Assembly (NCBI RefSeq): GCF_932526225.1
Contig: NC_064044.1
Location: forward strand, 5,732,747 to 5,792,746
Reading direction: 5' to 3'
Origin: Nematostella vectensis
Taxonomy: Eukaryota > Cnidaria > Anthozoa > Actiniaria > Edwardsiidae
Length of the DNA stretch: 60,000 nucleotides
The notes under the pieces are model-generated. The model saw only the letters and a list, made by a program, of their open reading frames with translations. It searched no databases and was not told where the DNA came from. The translations under genes were made by a program, and so were the position numbers. Shown piece by piece: positions 34,638 to 46,347 of this stretch; position 1 is the first letter of the stretch; each line of letters starts with the position of its first letter.

Positions 34638-36170
34638 TTATTTGTCTGGAGGAGTAGTAGGCCTACTCATTGGAACGGATTTCGCTGATGGGTTTATCGA
34701 TATTTGTACTAAGCGTGGGAATCCTGGGGAACCGATTGCGAAGCGCAACCTCTTTGGCTGGTACCTACTCGGGTATACCGACAATAAGATCCACTCGGTA
34801 GACGTATAAACGGTCTCGACCATCCACGATGATATGAAAACTCTACTGACACAAGATCTTCTTGGCATACTACCGACACTTTGTACCTGTGACGATAACA
34901 CTCTCAAGAAAAACAAGTTTGTGAAAGCTATTACAGATTCAACCAAGATCATAGAAGGAAGGGTTCAGGTGCGTATGGCCTGGAAGGAAAGTGGACCCCC
35001 AGAAGTCAGCAACTATGAGATGGCAAAAAGCAGAATGCTCTCATCCGAGAAAACGTTTCAGAGGAAATGATACCTTGACATTATTCAAAAAGAAATAGAC
35101 AAGCTGGTTGAACAAGACTTCAGGATCCACTGGATCAATTAACACTCGCCGCAAAGTTTCGCAACGACTACCCAGAAGGAGCTCAAGAATTGCAGTCTCA
35201 CATGTACGTCGACGATATCGGAGGTTCACAAAGTACAGAAAGCGACGTGACGAAAGTTACCAAGGAGATTGACGCAATTCTACAAAAAGGAAAATTCAAA
35301 TTAAAAACGTGGCATTCAAATCAGTCGACCAGACAAAGGAAGAAAGCACAACGTGCTTGGGACATACATGGAACAAGATAAAGGACACCTTTACCTTCAA
35401 GAAAGAAGAGGTCAGTACCGGATTGACCAGCTCACCAAGCGAGAATGTTTGAAGAGTCTTGCACAACTGTGGAATCAGCTTGGACTTGTACTGCCAGTGA
35501 CGATAGAGATAAGAATCGACATGCAGGAACTGTGGACCGCCGGTCTGTCTTGGGATAAAATACTACCTGAAGTGTTCCAACAGAAGTGGACACAGAACAT
35601 AAAAGTCCTAAATGACCTCCTGACCTTTGAGTTCAAGAGACAACTGCGTCCGGAGAATGCCGTTGGACAACCGGAAGTACATGGATTTTCTGATGGCGGA
35701 GACAAAGCCTATGGTGCGGTCTCATTTCTTCGCTGGAAGTTAAAAGATGGAACTTACACCAGTGTACCCGTAATGGCGAAAGCCTTACTTGCCCCTTTAA
35801 AGAAGAAGACGGTTCCACGTCTTGAACTGATGTGATGCCTCTCCCTAACAAGACTGTACGCAACATGCAAAGAAGCCCTCTCGTTCGAACAAAGAAAGTC
35901 TTTTGTTTTGATTCGGCAACTGCGTCACACTGGATCAAGACACCACCAAGGAAGTTTAATCCTTTGTATTAGTCAGAGTAGCAGAAATCCAGGAAACCAT
36001 GGAAACGGACGCATTCAGATACATCAGATCAAAAGAGAATGTTGCAGACGCCCTTACCAGAGGTATAAACTTAAAACAACTGCGTGAATGGGGAACTGGT
36101 CCCCAGTTTCTTTACCTACCTAAGAAAATTGGCCTTGTTTCGAAGAGCCCAAAGTAGACAAGAGTCAATA
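34638..36170 (+). pseudogene. BEL/Pao reverse transcriptase and RNase H, internally deleted
   Basis: Segments in order are a pre-RT region (GTDFADGFIDICTKRGNPGE, 34674 onward), WKESGPPEVSNYEMAKSRML (34981), the RT active-site box YVDDIGG (35206), the connection region LAQLWNQLGLVLPVTI (35459), and the RNase H-like FSDGGDKAYGAVSFLRWKL (35689). Between about 35120 and 35150 the fingers and the first catalytic Asp are missing compared with a complete RT, so a deletion of some 150 codons is likely. Several stops are present. Confidence 0.65.
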
Positions 36171-36183
36171 ATCAACCAAGGAA

Positions 36184-37620
36184 ATGAAAGCCGATGTTCA
36201 TGGCGTAACAGCTCAAGAAAAGAACTCAAATGATGTACTACAGCATCTGATGAATACGTGTTCAACGTTCGCGAAGAGCAGAAAAACGCTAGCTTGGGTC
36301 ATGAGATTTATCAACAACTCAAGAAAGAAGACCAAAACTCGAGGTATCCTGACAGTATCCGAGCTCAAGAAAGCAGAAACGACGTTATACAAATGGTGCC
36401 AAGAAGATTTGGACCTCAAAAAAACTGGACAAGAAGTTAATTGCGAAGACAGATGAAGATGGGATATTACGCGCATATAGACGACTAGAGAATATACCCA
36501 CATTGCCCGTCGACATGAGGAACCCCATTATCCTACCACGTGATCACCCGCTTGTGGTCCTAGTCCTACAAGATCTACATCAACGGCGTAGTCATTGCGG
36601 CTACAAAAGTCTAGTACACGAATTAAGAAGACGATACTGGATAATAGGCGTACGAAGTATGGCCAAACGACTTACAGGCAAGTGCATAATCTGAAAGAAA
36701 TTTAGAGCAAAACCACTACAACAACTGATTGGACAGCTACCTACCTTAAGAGTCGCCACAGGGTTCCCAGTGTTTTCGAATACTGCGCTGGACATGTTTG
36801 GACCGATTCACATCAAAGTCAATCGTAAGACCTTAAAAGACGCGCAAGTCATTATATTCACGTGCATGACGACTCGATCAGTTCATTTAGAACTCGTGAC
36901 AGATAAGAGCACCGACACGTTTCTAATGGCCTTCAGAAGGTTTGCCTGTGTTCGTGGACACGCGAATATGTGCTGGTCTGACTGTGGAACAAATCTCCCA
37001 AGATTCCCAAGATTCAAAGCGTTCTAACAGACAAGTTTCTTGCGACTTCAGATGGGAGTTTAACACACCGCGCGCAAATCACCAAAATGGCGTTGTAGAG
37101 AGGCTTATAAGATCGGTCAGACAAGCTCTAAGTTTTAAAGACCAATCCTATACCGAAGAACAATGGAATACGATAGGAAATCGAGTATACCATCGACTAT
37201 AGACCGCTGTATCCAGTCTCAGACGACATATGGGACGCCCCGCCCATTACACCTAATGACATACTTCTAGGAAGACATTTATCACCATCAGTACCAGAAG
37301 AAGAGCGAATCAACCCTAGACACCTTACTAAATCTGTACAGAAGAGAGTCGTAGAATTTTGAAAAAGTTGGACGAAAAACTTCTCCCCAAGTCTCCTTCC
37401 GAGAAACAACTGGTTTCACACGCGTGAAAACTTGAAAGAAGGTGATTTAGTACTCGAGATTGAAGAGACACAGAGTTGTCATAGAAACGAGCCCAGGAGC
37501 AGATGGAAAGGTGGGAAAAGTGAAAATCAAGACAGCAGAAGGATGTTACGTCCGATCCACAAATTGTGTTTGATCGCTACCGCAGAGGAACTGACGATGA
37601 AGAAATGAAGGACGATAAAC
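36184..37620 (+). pseudogene. BEL/Pao integrase and C-terminal region
   Basis: The zinc-binding part (DLHQRRSHCGYKSLVHELRR, 36568) is followed by the catalytic core, with an Asp in ALDMFGPIHIKV (36785), a second in CWSDCGTN (36971) and the Glu in NGVVERLIRSVRQAL (37086). A degenerate C-terminal tail (37210-37600, DUF5641-like) follows. Stops and frameshifts at about 36693, 37025 and 37200 inactivate it. Confidence 0.65.
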
Positions 37621-38515
37621 CGTTGAATTGACTGCTAATTAGATTACGTAGCTTAGTATAAGAAGATAAGCAATTAGTTTAATTATGTCAAGTCAAGTAT
37701 CAATCAAAAAGTTCGAGCCAAGAGTAAATCAGAAAAAGGAAAAAAAAAACACAACTATTTAACCCATTGACTCCTGGCTTTTTTGGAGCTGAATTTACAA
37801 AAAACAGACTGAAAACAGATACCTCCCCCCCTATTCTGAGTTTTTTACAGCCCGTCAAAGTCAAACACAGCTGCACCTAGTCAGCGGTATCCAAGCTTTC
37901 CAATAGTGCTTTGCGGTCCCCACTTTTAATCCCTCGTCGTTGTGCTGAAGCCAGCACAAGTTGATGGTTGCTTGTATTTTTCATCAAAAATACAGCTATG
38001 AGCATATTAGGAGAGTGTCTCAGGACATCATGAAGTCTTTTGGGGGCATAATTGAGTGCTTTGCTTATGGATATTTGCAAGCAAAGGTGGATTCATGATG
38101 ATTTTTTATTGTTTGGCTTTGCCCGGATGAAAAAATAATTTTTGTAATGAATCACCACAGCTCTCCTAAATGCTGTCTTTTCTGAAACCAAATCGATTGC
38201 AAAATTGTTTACACTGCTATTCTGGGTCTGTATGACCTGGAATTGATTTGTTTGGCTTCGGGGTGAAAAGACTTCTAAAAAACCATCTGACTTTGGGGAG
38301 AGGAGTGTTGACTGGCCCTCCTCTCGTGAATTTTCCCCTGGATCTCCCAGAATGCTTTGCAATACGTAAAGATATTTTTGTGGTTGTACAATCCTTCAAG
38401 GAATGGACATTGTGTTTTGAGGCCAAGGAAATGTACCTGGAGGATCAGAATAAAGGTATCTATTTGTGTCTTGAGCTGTGTTTGCTGATCTCTCTCCCTT
38501 GTGTGGTATTTTGAG

Positions 38516-38772
38516 CGTTTTATTGAGAGGGGTGATTCTGCTTTTCTCTCCTTGTTCGATTTGAGATTTGTCAAAGAACCTGTGCTATTATTTGGCTTAA
38601 GAGTAGATGCCAACACCTTGGTTGGATGCATATCTGCAAGACCATTTATCCCTTAGACTGATGCCTGAGTATCTTCATCTTGTTGTGTTTATTTTGAATT
38701 TATGATTTTTTTGGGTTGTGGGTACTTCCCAAAGCCGGTACAGGCCGGTTGAGGGGTCAATGTGTTTACCAA
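38516..38772. repeat. Direct repeat (mate at 39285-39511)
   Basis: The blocks share GTGTGGTATTTTGAGCGTTT, AAGAGTAGATGCCAACACCT and AAAGCCGGTACAGGCCGGTT nearly perfectly. The right copy has a 43-base internal deletion. No gene was recognised between 37630 and 39520. The sequence around 37780-38100 has no coding features. Confidence 0.65.
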
Positions 38773-39284
38773 CACACCCTAAAAATCATGCTTGCTTCAC
38801 TGCCTGAGAACAATGCATTTTTCGCACATTTTTCTACACTGTGCCTTTTTCGCACTTTTTTCTACACTGTGCATACAACAGTGTAGGCAAATTCTGCTTG
38901 ATAGACAAACAAGCCTCCTTTAAGTTATGGCTGATATTCTAACAGATAATTCTTATGTTAAAACCATTGGGGAAACCACAGGGAGCCCAAATTCTATAAA
39001 AATATTTGCCTTTATAAATTCAAAGCAGCAGTGTCAACCCACTTATGTTACTTTTCCTGTATATTCACCGTCAAAGTAATCTTATCACAAAACCTTGCCT
39101 GAATCAATCTGATGTTTTCTTGGGCATTTTTTTCTAAAACAGCTATGCATATCATCCCTATCAATGAGTCCAGTCATGTCCAAGTAAAAAAAATTCTATT
39201 TTTTAGGTTAAACATATTCACTTGCTAGAAATGGCATATATATCCAATTTACTGGTGTATGTCACAGCACAAGGCTAAAAGGTC

Positions 39285-39511
39285 TTGTGTGGTATTTTGA
39301 GCGTTTTATTTGTCAAAGAACCTGTGCTATTATTTGGCTTAAGAGTAGATGCCAACACCTTGGTTGGATGCATATCTGCAAGACCATTTATCCCTTAGAC
39401 TGATGCCTAAATATCTTCATCTTGTTGTGTTTATTTTGCATTTATGATTTTTTGGGGTTGTGGGTACTTCCCAAAGCCGGTAAAGGCCGGTTGAGGGGTC
39501 AATGTGTTAAA
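39285..39511. repeat. Direct repeat (mate at 38516-38772)
   Basis: Second copy, about 97% identical to the first outside the 43-base deletion. It ends with GAGGGGTCAATGTGTT like its partner. The spacing of about 770 bases would suit two ends of a small non-coding element, but the termini are not defined. Confidence 0.6.
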
Positions 39512-39566
39512 GAAATAGAAAAATAAGTGTTGCTCGACCTAGAGCTCTCCGCACCGTGGAGGGGTA

Positions 39567-39889
39567 TTTTGAACATTTTTACGTTTATGCTAAGTGCTAG
39601 AAAACTATCACGTTAATGACCCGTGGGACTTGGAGTGTTATGTGATTAACTTACTTAGTTAAAATAGAATCTTTTTCATTGGCCACTTTTAAGTCTATAG
39701 GGACCATTCGAACTAATAAATGCATAAGGCAAAGCCTGGAAAGACACGGGAGTCTTTGAATCATTGAATGGACATGGAAACACAAATGTGAGTAGAAACT
39801 AGTTAAAATTACTTACACTTTGTGTTTGTTTTAGCGACTCATCATGTATTTGTATTTAATTTCAGTTCGACTATAATTTATATTAGCGT
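39567..39889. repeat. ~320-bp direct repeat, right copy
   Basis: Mate of 31640-31963. A polypurine-like GTGGAGGGG sits just before it. Both copies contain TTTGTATTTAATTTCAG, which looks like a splice acceptor. Confidence 0.6.
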
Positions 39890-40185
39890 ACCCACAAGCA
39901 ACCTATAATATATTATTATCTCATACACGTGACCGCTTAGCAAGGATCACTTGGCTTCTGTAACTCGTTGAGAACTGAAGTGTTTTTTGACTGTGCCACC
40001 ATATTTGGAGGTAAGTTGACCTTGTATTATCATTCTCTGTTCGAATTGCTATCAAGTTAAAGGTGATTTGAACTTTTATATTTCTGATTTGTCAGAAATT
40101 TCGTTTGTTGTCGTAAATCTCGGGCTGTTTAGGCATTACTCGCGGCGCTTCTCAGCACGCAAGTGGCGGCTGAGTATTGTTTAGT

Positions 40186-40640
40186 CATGGCAGGTAGTGC
40201 TAAGGTCCTTATTTTAGGTCATTCGGCGTTTAAAAAGTGATATTTCTTTGCGTTTTGATCATCGGGTAAGCAAGGATTTTAAACTACGTGGCACCGCGAC
40301 GGTTTGCTTCCACGGCGTTAGCAGGCGGACCGTGAGCAAACTTCGCAGCTACGATCTGCATGTAGTCAGGAGTTTCAGTCCTGATGTGGTCATATTGGAA
40401 ATCGGAACCAATGACCTTACTTTTTCAAGTCCCGAGGGGTGGGCTCAGCTATAGAAGAGCTCGTGCGGGTACTTTTTGATGAATATGAAGTGCGGGTCGT
40501 TTGTGTGTGTCATGTCATTCCGCGTGGCCTGTCACACCGCGACCATGGTATTTTCTTTCATCGCGCTCAAATTCTAAACCATTATGTCGCGTCTAAAGAA
40601 TCACGTCTTTCGCACAACTTACAGTCATATCGCTCTCTAC
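40186..40640 (+). pseudogene. SGNH-hydrolase-like pseudogene
   Basis: From ATG 40186 the translation begins MAGSAKVLILGHSAF, which carries the block I Ser (GHS). A frameshift near 40238 leads into RRTVSKLRSYDLHVV and then VVILEIGTNDL, the block III GTND motif. After another frame change, IEELVRVLFDEYEVRVVCVC continues the fold. SGNH/GDSL hydrolases are esterase-type enzymes, and such domains are also carried by some retroelements in cnidarians. The copy is truncated at its 3' end by a Gypsy fragment at about 40709. Confidence 0.55.
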
Positions 40641-40708
40641 AACCATGTGCTTTGAAGACGTACTCTTGCAGTTTCTTTTCACAAATTGTGTGGCACCACC
40701 TTTGAGCT

Positions 40709-40922
40709 GGTCACATTTCTCCCAGAGTCTCCCGTTAAAAAGTCGTGGTTTTCTAGACCCTCTGGGGTCACTGAGTGTTGTGCAACAGCACCATTGTCTG
40801 TCAACAGCTAGGGCACATTTACCTTCTGTGTTTCCACATGTACATAATCCAATATGGCGATTTACTTTTTCCTCGTACCCAGGCCTCGCCCGGCTACACA
40901 GCCTACCCACTCGAACACTACA
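40709..40922 (-). repeat. Gypsy internal fragment joined to a partial 3' LTR
   Basis: The part 40709-40834 repeats the element's internal sequence at 41108-41232. It is joined to 40849-40922, which matches the right LTR (45084-45172) through to the ending ACACTACA. The first half of the 3' LTR is therefore replaced by a second piece of internal sequence, which suggests a nested insertion, deletion or template switch. Confidence 0.6.
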
Positions 40923-40982
40923 TCCCTCCAAAACAAAAACGCAAATGACACATTTGTTATCTAAATGCTAAGTGTCCAAGTT

Positions 40983-42620
40983 CTAAGAATAATAATAATA
41001 TTCTGAATAAACGTTTGGCTTTGGTTCCCTAGTGGAACGCCGACATTTCAGTTCCGTTATTGGCTGAGGGTCAACTTCTCTCTCAGACTGCACAGCCTTC
41101 TCCGTTGAGACCTCCCTCCCAGAGTCGCCCGTTAATAAGTCGTGGTTTTCTAGACCCTCTGGGGTCACTGAGTGTTGTGCAACAGCACCAGTGTCTGTCA
41201 ACAGCTCGGGCACATTAACCTTCTGAGTTGGTGCTTTCCTCAAGTACTTTGCATTCCTAACAGAGAGTTTGCCTGAGTTGACATTGACAACATCAAAGGC
41301 TCCATCCCCCTTCTGTCTTAAGATCACATGTCGATCTCCCAAATACCTTGGATCAAGTTTTCATCTGTTCATATTTGCCACAAACACGATGTCACCCACT
41401 GACAAGTCATGTGGTATAGCACCCCTTCTATTGTCAGCATAATCACGCATCTCCTGCTGATATTGTCCATACCGTTTCCCAAATTCACCGTCTCTGTGTC
41501 CTGGACACAAGGAACATTTGTCACAATCTCCCGGTTTAACAACAACTTTGCTGGCGTGACACCTGTCCTGGCATGGGGAGTCGCTCGATAAACCTGTAAG
41601 ATGCCTGGCAGTGCATCCATCCATGATATTCCATCTATTTCTGCGGCTCTCAGTCCATGTCCTAGGTATCTATGAAATCGTTCAACCTGGCCATTAGCCT
41701 TAGGATAATAGGGAGATGAACGTGACTGCGCAATGCCCTTCGATTTCAGAACATCTTCAAATTCACCCGAAATAAATTGACTACAATTATCAACTTCCTT
41801 TGGATTTCCAAATCGAGAGAAAATATCAACCAGAGCTTTGATGATACTCTTGGATGACACACTGTGTAGGATTACAGCCTCTGGCCACTTACTCTTATAA
41901 TCCACAAGTGTCAAAATGTAAATCTGACCTGGAAATGGACCAACCAGATCCAAGGCACACTTGTCCCAGCACCGTTGTGGAAGAGGGGTTGATTGGACAG
42001 GTGTATCCTTCCTCAATGGTTGCAGGCGAACGCAAGTTTCGCAGACAAAATTCCTCGACCTCTCCAGCCATGTTATGCCAAAACAGACTTGCCCGTAATC
42101 TCTGTTTCGACCTGACAATTCCTTGGTGTGCGGCATAAGCCACATGAAGGGCCTTTCTACGCAATTTCTGAGGTACATAAGCACGGCGCCCACGCCACAA
42201 CACTCCCTGCGCATATGACAATTCATCCTTCATGTGAGCCCATCTCTTTGACTGTACTGTGGCGGTAGTCCATCCCGTATTTATGGACTCAACCACATCC
42301 TGCAGTTCGCTGTCTTCCTTTCCAGCCTCCGCAATTTCCTCAAGTGTCAGCAAATCCAGATCACATGCAACGTGACAGACATGTTCTTCTATAAAGTCAC
42401 ATGGCCCACAACTGGGGTTTGCCGGCAGTCGTGACCATCCATCTGCAACATTACTTGCCCCTGGCTCATATGATAACACAAAGTCATAGTTCTGAGCTCT
42501 AAATGCAATACGCTCCAGCCTAATGGATTGTGATGCCTTAGTAAACACAGCCAGCAATGGCTTATGATCCGTCACCACCGTGATGTGACGTCCATACACA
42601 TACGTATGCATCCTTTGCAA
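40983..42620 (-). pseudogene. Gypsy RNase H end, integrase and C-terminus
   Basis: The segment VTDHKPLLAVFTKASQSIRL closes the RNase H. The zinc-binding part is around 42150, and the integrase core runs from CALDLVGPFPGQIYILTLVD (first Asp) through VDNCSQFISGEFEDVLKSKG (second Asp) to the Glu in PKANGQVERFHRYLG. The GPY-like C-terminal part VGDIVFVANMNR and the MGDRHVILRQKGDGAFDVVN segment end the polyprotein near 40983. Two frame changes (about 41900 and 41360) are present. Confidence 0.7.
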
Positions 42621-43360
42621 TCAGCACTCCTAACGCCTCCCGTTCAATCTGTGCGTATCTCTTCTCAACAACCGTCAGTCCACGTGACGCATACGCCACT
42701 GGCTTGAATTCCTGACCATGTCGCTGCATCAGCACAGCCCCTAGACCGTATGGGCTTGCATCCACTATTAACTTTGTTTCAGCTTCCATTGAGTAATGGG
42801 CAAGACATGGCGCCTGGACAAGCATTTCCTTTACTGCTGAATATGCTTCAGATTCCTGTCGTGACCAGTGCCAAGCTACCCCCTTCTGTGTGAGCTTCCG
42901 TAGAGGTGCTATCAAAGTTGCTAAATTGTCGACATACTGCGACAAATACGTAATACTGCCAAGAAATGATCTCAGCTCTGCAACATTCTTTGGTGTTGGG
43001 GCATCGACGATAGCCTTCACCTTTTCAGGATCTGGCTTCACCCCCACATCCGAGATGACGTGACCCAAGAACTTCAACTCTGATACTCCAATGATAGGTA
43101 CACTTCGATGCATTGAATTTGAGACCAGCCTCTTGAAAGACACTCAACACTCGCCTTAGATTGTCCCAGTGTTCTGCCACAGTGTTTCAGTAAATCACAA
43201 CATCATCGAAATATGTCAACACACCTGATAACCCTCAGCAGATGATACTAATCATCTTCTGATATGCCTCAGGCGCCGAGGCTAGCCCGAACGGCAGTCT
43301 CTTAAACCAATACACCCTGCCAGCAGCCATAAATGCGGTGATCTCACGTGACTCCTCTGC
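42562..43360 (-). pseudogene. Gypsy RT palm, connection and RNase H
   Basis: The RT active site YFDDVVIY is readable at about 43188-43212 on the minus strand. Stops flank it near 43190 and 43240. The frame 43143-42562 continues with ELKFLGHVISDVGVKPDPEK, LRSFLGSITYLSQYV and the RNase H start TKLIVDASPYGLGAVLMQ. The RNase H then runs into the next frame (YGRHITVVTDHKPLLAVF). Confidence 0.7.
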
Positions 43361-44070
43361 TTACTTCAATTGCCAATATGCCTTGCGCAAGTCCAATGTT
43401 GTGAACATTTGAGCTCCATTGAGCTGCCTCAATACATGTTGTATCCGCGGAATTGGAAATCTTTCCCTGATCACAGCCTTATTCACTTCACGCAAATCAA
43501 CACACACCCTGAGTTCACCATTGTCCTTGTAGACAACATGTATCGGTGACACCCACGATGCACCAGTTGCCTCTTCTATCACACCGTCCTGAAGCATCCG
43601 CTCCATTTCTATCTTTTAAGATAGAAAAAGCTTAAAAGCTTTGTTTCCAGCATTGCCGGTACTGCTCGCTGTCGCTGTGCCACAGGTGGAACGTCTCCAT
43701 TCACTAGCACTTTATACTCATAGCCCTTAAATTCTCCCAGTCCTTCACTGAACACATCACTGAATTCGTCCACAAGTTTATCCGCTTTCGAACTATCCCC
43801 GGTTGTCACCGCGTAAACTTTCAACAAATTAAGTCCAGTTATCGCACTCATTCCCAGCAGTGGCGGCCCTTGCACATCCACCACAAAGATTTCTTCTGTG
43901 ATCTCCTTGCCTTCATAGTTGATTGTCCCTATGAATGTCCCAATGCAACGTATTTCTCCGCCTTCAAATGCTGAGAACTTCACTTAAGAACGTTGTAGCT
44001 TTCCATCAGTCTTCGCTTGATACCAGGACTTGGGAACTAATGTCCTGGAGCATCCAGTATCAACTATCAC
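43361..44070 (-). pseudogene. Gypsy protease end and N-terminal RT
   Basis: The frame 43983-43609 carries the post-protease region (FVVDVQGPPLLGMSAITGLN) and the start of the RT, with VFSEGLGEFKGYEYKVLVN. The next frame, 43606-43361, holds the RT fingers (ASWVSPIHVVYKDNGELRVC) and LDLRKAYWQL, which includes the first catalytic Asp. A frameshift or short insertion separates the two near 43620. Confidence 0.65.
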
Positions 44071-44550
44071 CTATATGGGAATACTATTAATTTTAGTTGT
44101 AACACTACGGTTCTGAGCACCTTTTTCTTTTGTGAAATGCACAAACTCATGGTCAATGTCCTCCTGTCCACAATTTGTAGCTACGTCCGGCTCAACCGAG
44201 TTAACCTTCATTTCTTGCTTCGCATCCTTGATTGGTTGTCTACAACACCTTTGCAAATGTCCAACTCTCTTGCACAGATGGCACTCAGCTGCCCTTGCTC
44301 TGCACTTTAGATCATTTGCTATGTGATCCGTATTTCCACATCGATAACATTTCTTATTCTCCCTTTTCTGTGTCGAAGTCTTCTGCACTTGATTCACATT
44401 AAATGTTGTTGACTTTTCCTGTCCACCGAGTAGTCCAGCGTCTTTCTTGGCCTGTTCTATTGCCCTTCCTAGTGATTGAGCCTTGTGCAATGTCAACTCG
44501 TCACCTTGTTGTAGTAGTTTTTCTCGTAGATAGCTGTCTGCACTCTGCAC
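44071..44550 (-). pseudogene. Gypsy Gag C-terminal part with zinc knuckles
   Basis: The segment LTLHKAQSLGRAIEQAKKDA is followed by two Cys-rich knuckles, CYRCGNTDHIANDLKC and CHLCKRVGHLQRCC. The second is a CCHC-like RNA-binding motif. The N-terminal Gag (44550-45000) is out of frame, with stops. Confidence 0.65.
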
Positions 44551-45010
44551 ATTTCTTAATCACCTGTCCTAAGATGTGTTCTTCAACCGCTCACCCAAAG
44601 TCACACGTGTTCGCTAACACCCGCAGTTCCGCGACAAATAAGTCCAGGCTCTCACCACGTTCCTGAGCCCTCTTCCGAAACTTGTATCTCTCAGCCCATT
44701 TATTCTTCTTCGGGCTGCAGTAATCCGTTATCACCTTGATCACATTTTTGCACTTGGTTTAAACCCCTGGTAATACCGTCAGCAATCTCTGTACTCCCAC
44801 ACCCGCTAAATCTAGTAACGTGGCTCTTTGCACGACATCCTCTTCTTTATTCAGTTTTGTAGCAATGCTGTAGTTCTAAAACGACTCTAGCCATTGTTTC
44901 CACTTATCGCCGAGATTCGATGCTTCTAAATTCACCGGGGGAAGCGGGGCCCGCGTGAAACCATCTAAATTCATTTCTCACTCTTCCGTTGTTTAACCAC
45001 GTCGCCAATA

Positions 45011-45172
45011 TGTAGTGTCTAACTTCGGGATGGAAAAGATTACACAGGATGATTGTCAACACAACGCTTTACTCGCTCAGTTTTCAGATGTACATAATCC
45101 AGTATGGCGATTTACTTTTTCCTCGTACCCAAGCCTCGCCCGGCTACACAGCCTACCCACTCGAACACTACA
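45011..45172 (-). repeat. Gypsy 5' LTR, 162 bp
   Basis: The LTR is bounded by TGTAGTGT and ACACTACA, a perfect inverted terminal pair with TG...CA ends. Its right half matches the left LTR fragment with few differences. Confidence 0.75.
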
Positions 45173-46322
45173 CAGGGCTGGCTTTGGATATTGGCATTAT
45201 GCTTTTAAGGAAGAGATGTATATTACTGTGTAAAACTGTCTTCCCACCTGTGTAGCTGTTTTGATTGTTGAGGTGAGCAGTTCTGGATAGTTGTTTTTTT
45301 TTAGCTTTATTGTATAAGTCTATTGTTCTTGGTGCACATCCAAATCCAGTTAGAAGGCCAATTTTGAGGGCAGATCTTGACAGTCCATGCAGGTGCAGGT
45401 ACAAACCGAGATCCTTCTGTAATCTACTAGTTTTCTGAGACCTGAAAAAAAGAAAATGCTAGACATTTACTGCCCTCAAATGTATTTGAAAAATCAAAAT
45501 TCATTTTTTTAGAGAGTACACTTAATGACATACTGTAATGGAATATTACTGGTATTTTCAGTCATGAAATCACTAACAGTATAACAGAGTAACAGTGCGC
45601 TGCTCTTGGAGGTCTGAATGCTTGCATCTGGTTATGCTGTTTAAAATTGTTGAATATATCCCTGGGGCATGCTTTTCGCCAAAGTCTCTCATGGCTGCTG
45701 GGTCGTAAAGTGGTGCTGAGTCAGCATCATAGTGCGGAAACAAGGCAATTTGGAATTTTCCTACTTGTTCGTCAAATGTCTCATCTGATGAAAAAAATAA
45801 TTATATAAAAAAAATTGGAGGAGGGGGAGGATAAAGACAGTTGTACAATGTGAATCAATATTATAATAGCCCATTTTCTTACAGTTCTTTTGTTACTTTA
45901 CAGATTATTTCCTCAATGGACTCAAAAAGGAGAAATGACAGATCAATGCAAAGGGGAGGGGGTGTGGCATTATTTGCTCCTGCCAACCCCCACCCTCATT
46001 CCCCACTTTACCCTTGGGTGATTGAAGAATCTTGATAATTACCCTTATTTTGATGTAAGCTAGTCATTATCTGCTCCCATTGTTCGGTATTTAAGACTAC
46101 ATCTCCTCGGTCATTTTTTCTGGCCTCACCGACGGGGGTCATCAGGGCATTCCAGGAGAGGGGGTTTCGCATCAATATTCCGTAGTTTGTCAGACACTTT
46201 AGTCAGAACAGTAAAGTTTTGATATGCTTTCGCATATTATTTAATGAGGTTAGGGGATCTTAGGAGGGATTTTGCAATGAGTCGCACAAGCAAAGCACAG
46301 GTGAACGAGTAGTCTCCAATAT
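45173..46322 (-). pseudogene. Exon fragments of an unidentified host gene, cut by transposons
   Basis: Three or four exon-like pieces lie on the minus strand. They are 46237-46322 (after acceptor GTTTACAG; IGDYSFTCALLVRLIAKSLL), a possible 46030-46200 piece, 45578-45784 (after TTTTTTTCATCAG; TFDEQVGKFQIALFPHYDAD, donor GTTAGT) and 45173-45441 (after CTTTTTTTCAG; LGLYLHLHGLSRSALKIGLL). The last stops exactly at the Gypsy LTR. Phase across the 45578/45441 junction is off by one, so decay or an error is likely. I do not recognise the family; it is not obviously a transposase. Confidence 0.4.
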
Positions 46323-46347
46323 CTGTAAACAACAAAATACATATTAT

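Larger units (their letters stand above)
33026..37620 (+). mobile_element. Decayed BEL/Pao LTR retrotransposon (internal region)
   Basis: Gag, aspartic protease, RT/RNase H and integrase parts appear in BEL/Pao order on the plus strand, separated by many stops and frameshifts. I could not find a convincing LTR pair at the edges. The left side runs into the LINE tail at 32848, and a U5-like AATAAACTTCTCTCTGTGCC lies at about 32144. The RT core carries a deletion. The element is not capable of movement. Confidence 0.75.
40849..45172 (-). mobile_element. Ty3/Gypsy LTR retrotransposon
   Basis: Gag, protease, RT, RNase H and integrase are encoded on the minus strand. The 5' LTR is at the right end. 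Next to it, the minus strand reads TATTGGCGACGTGG, a primer-binding-site-like sequence. The 3' LTR at the left is preceded by a polypurine tract, GGAGGGA. Reading frames are broken several times, but motifs are well preserved, so decay is moderate. The right LTR interrupts a host exon at 45172. Confidence 0.8.

Noticed and set aside
31640-39889. The 320-bp direct repeats as LTRs of the BEL/Pao element
   Set aside because: No TG...CA ends, no primer-binding site after the left copy, and unrelated elements lie between the repeats and the coding region.
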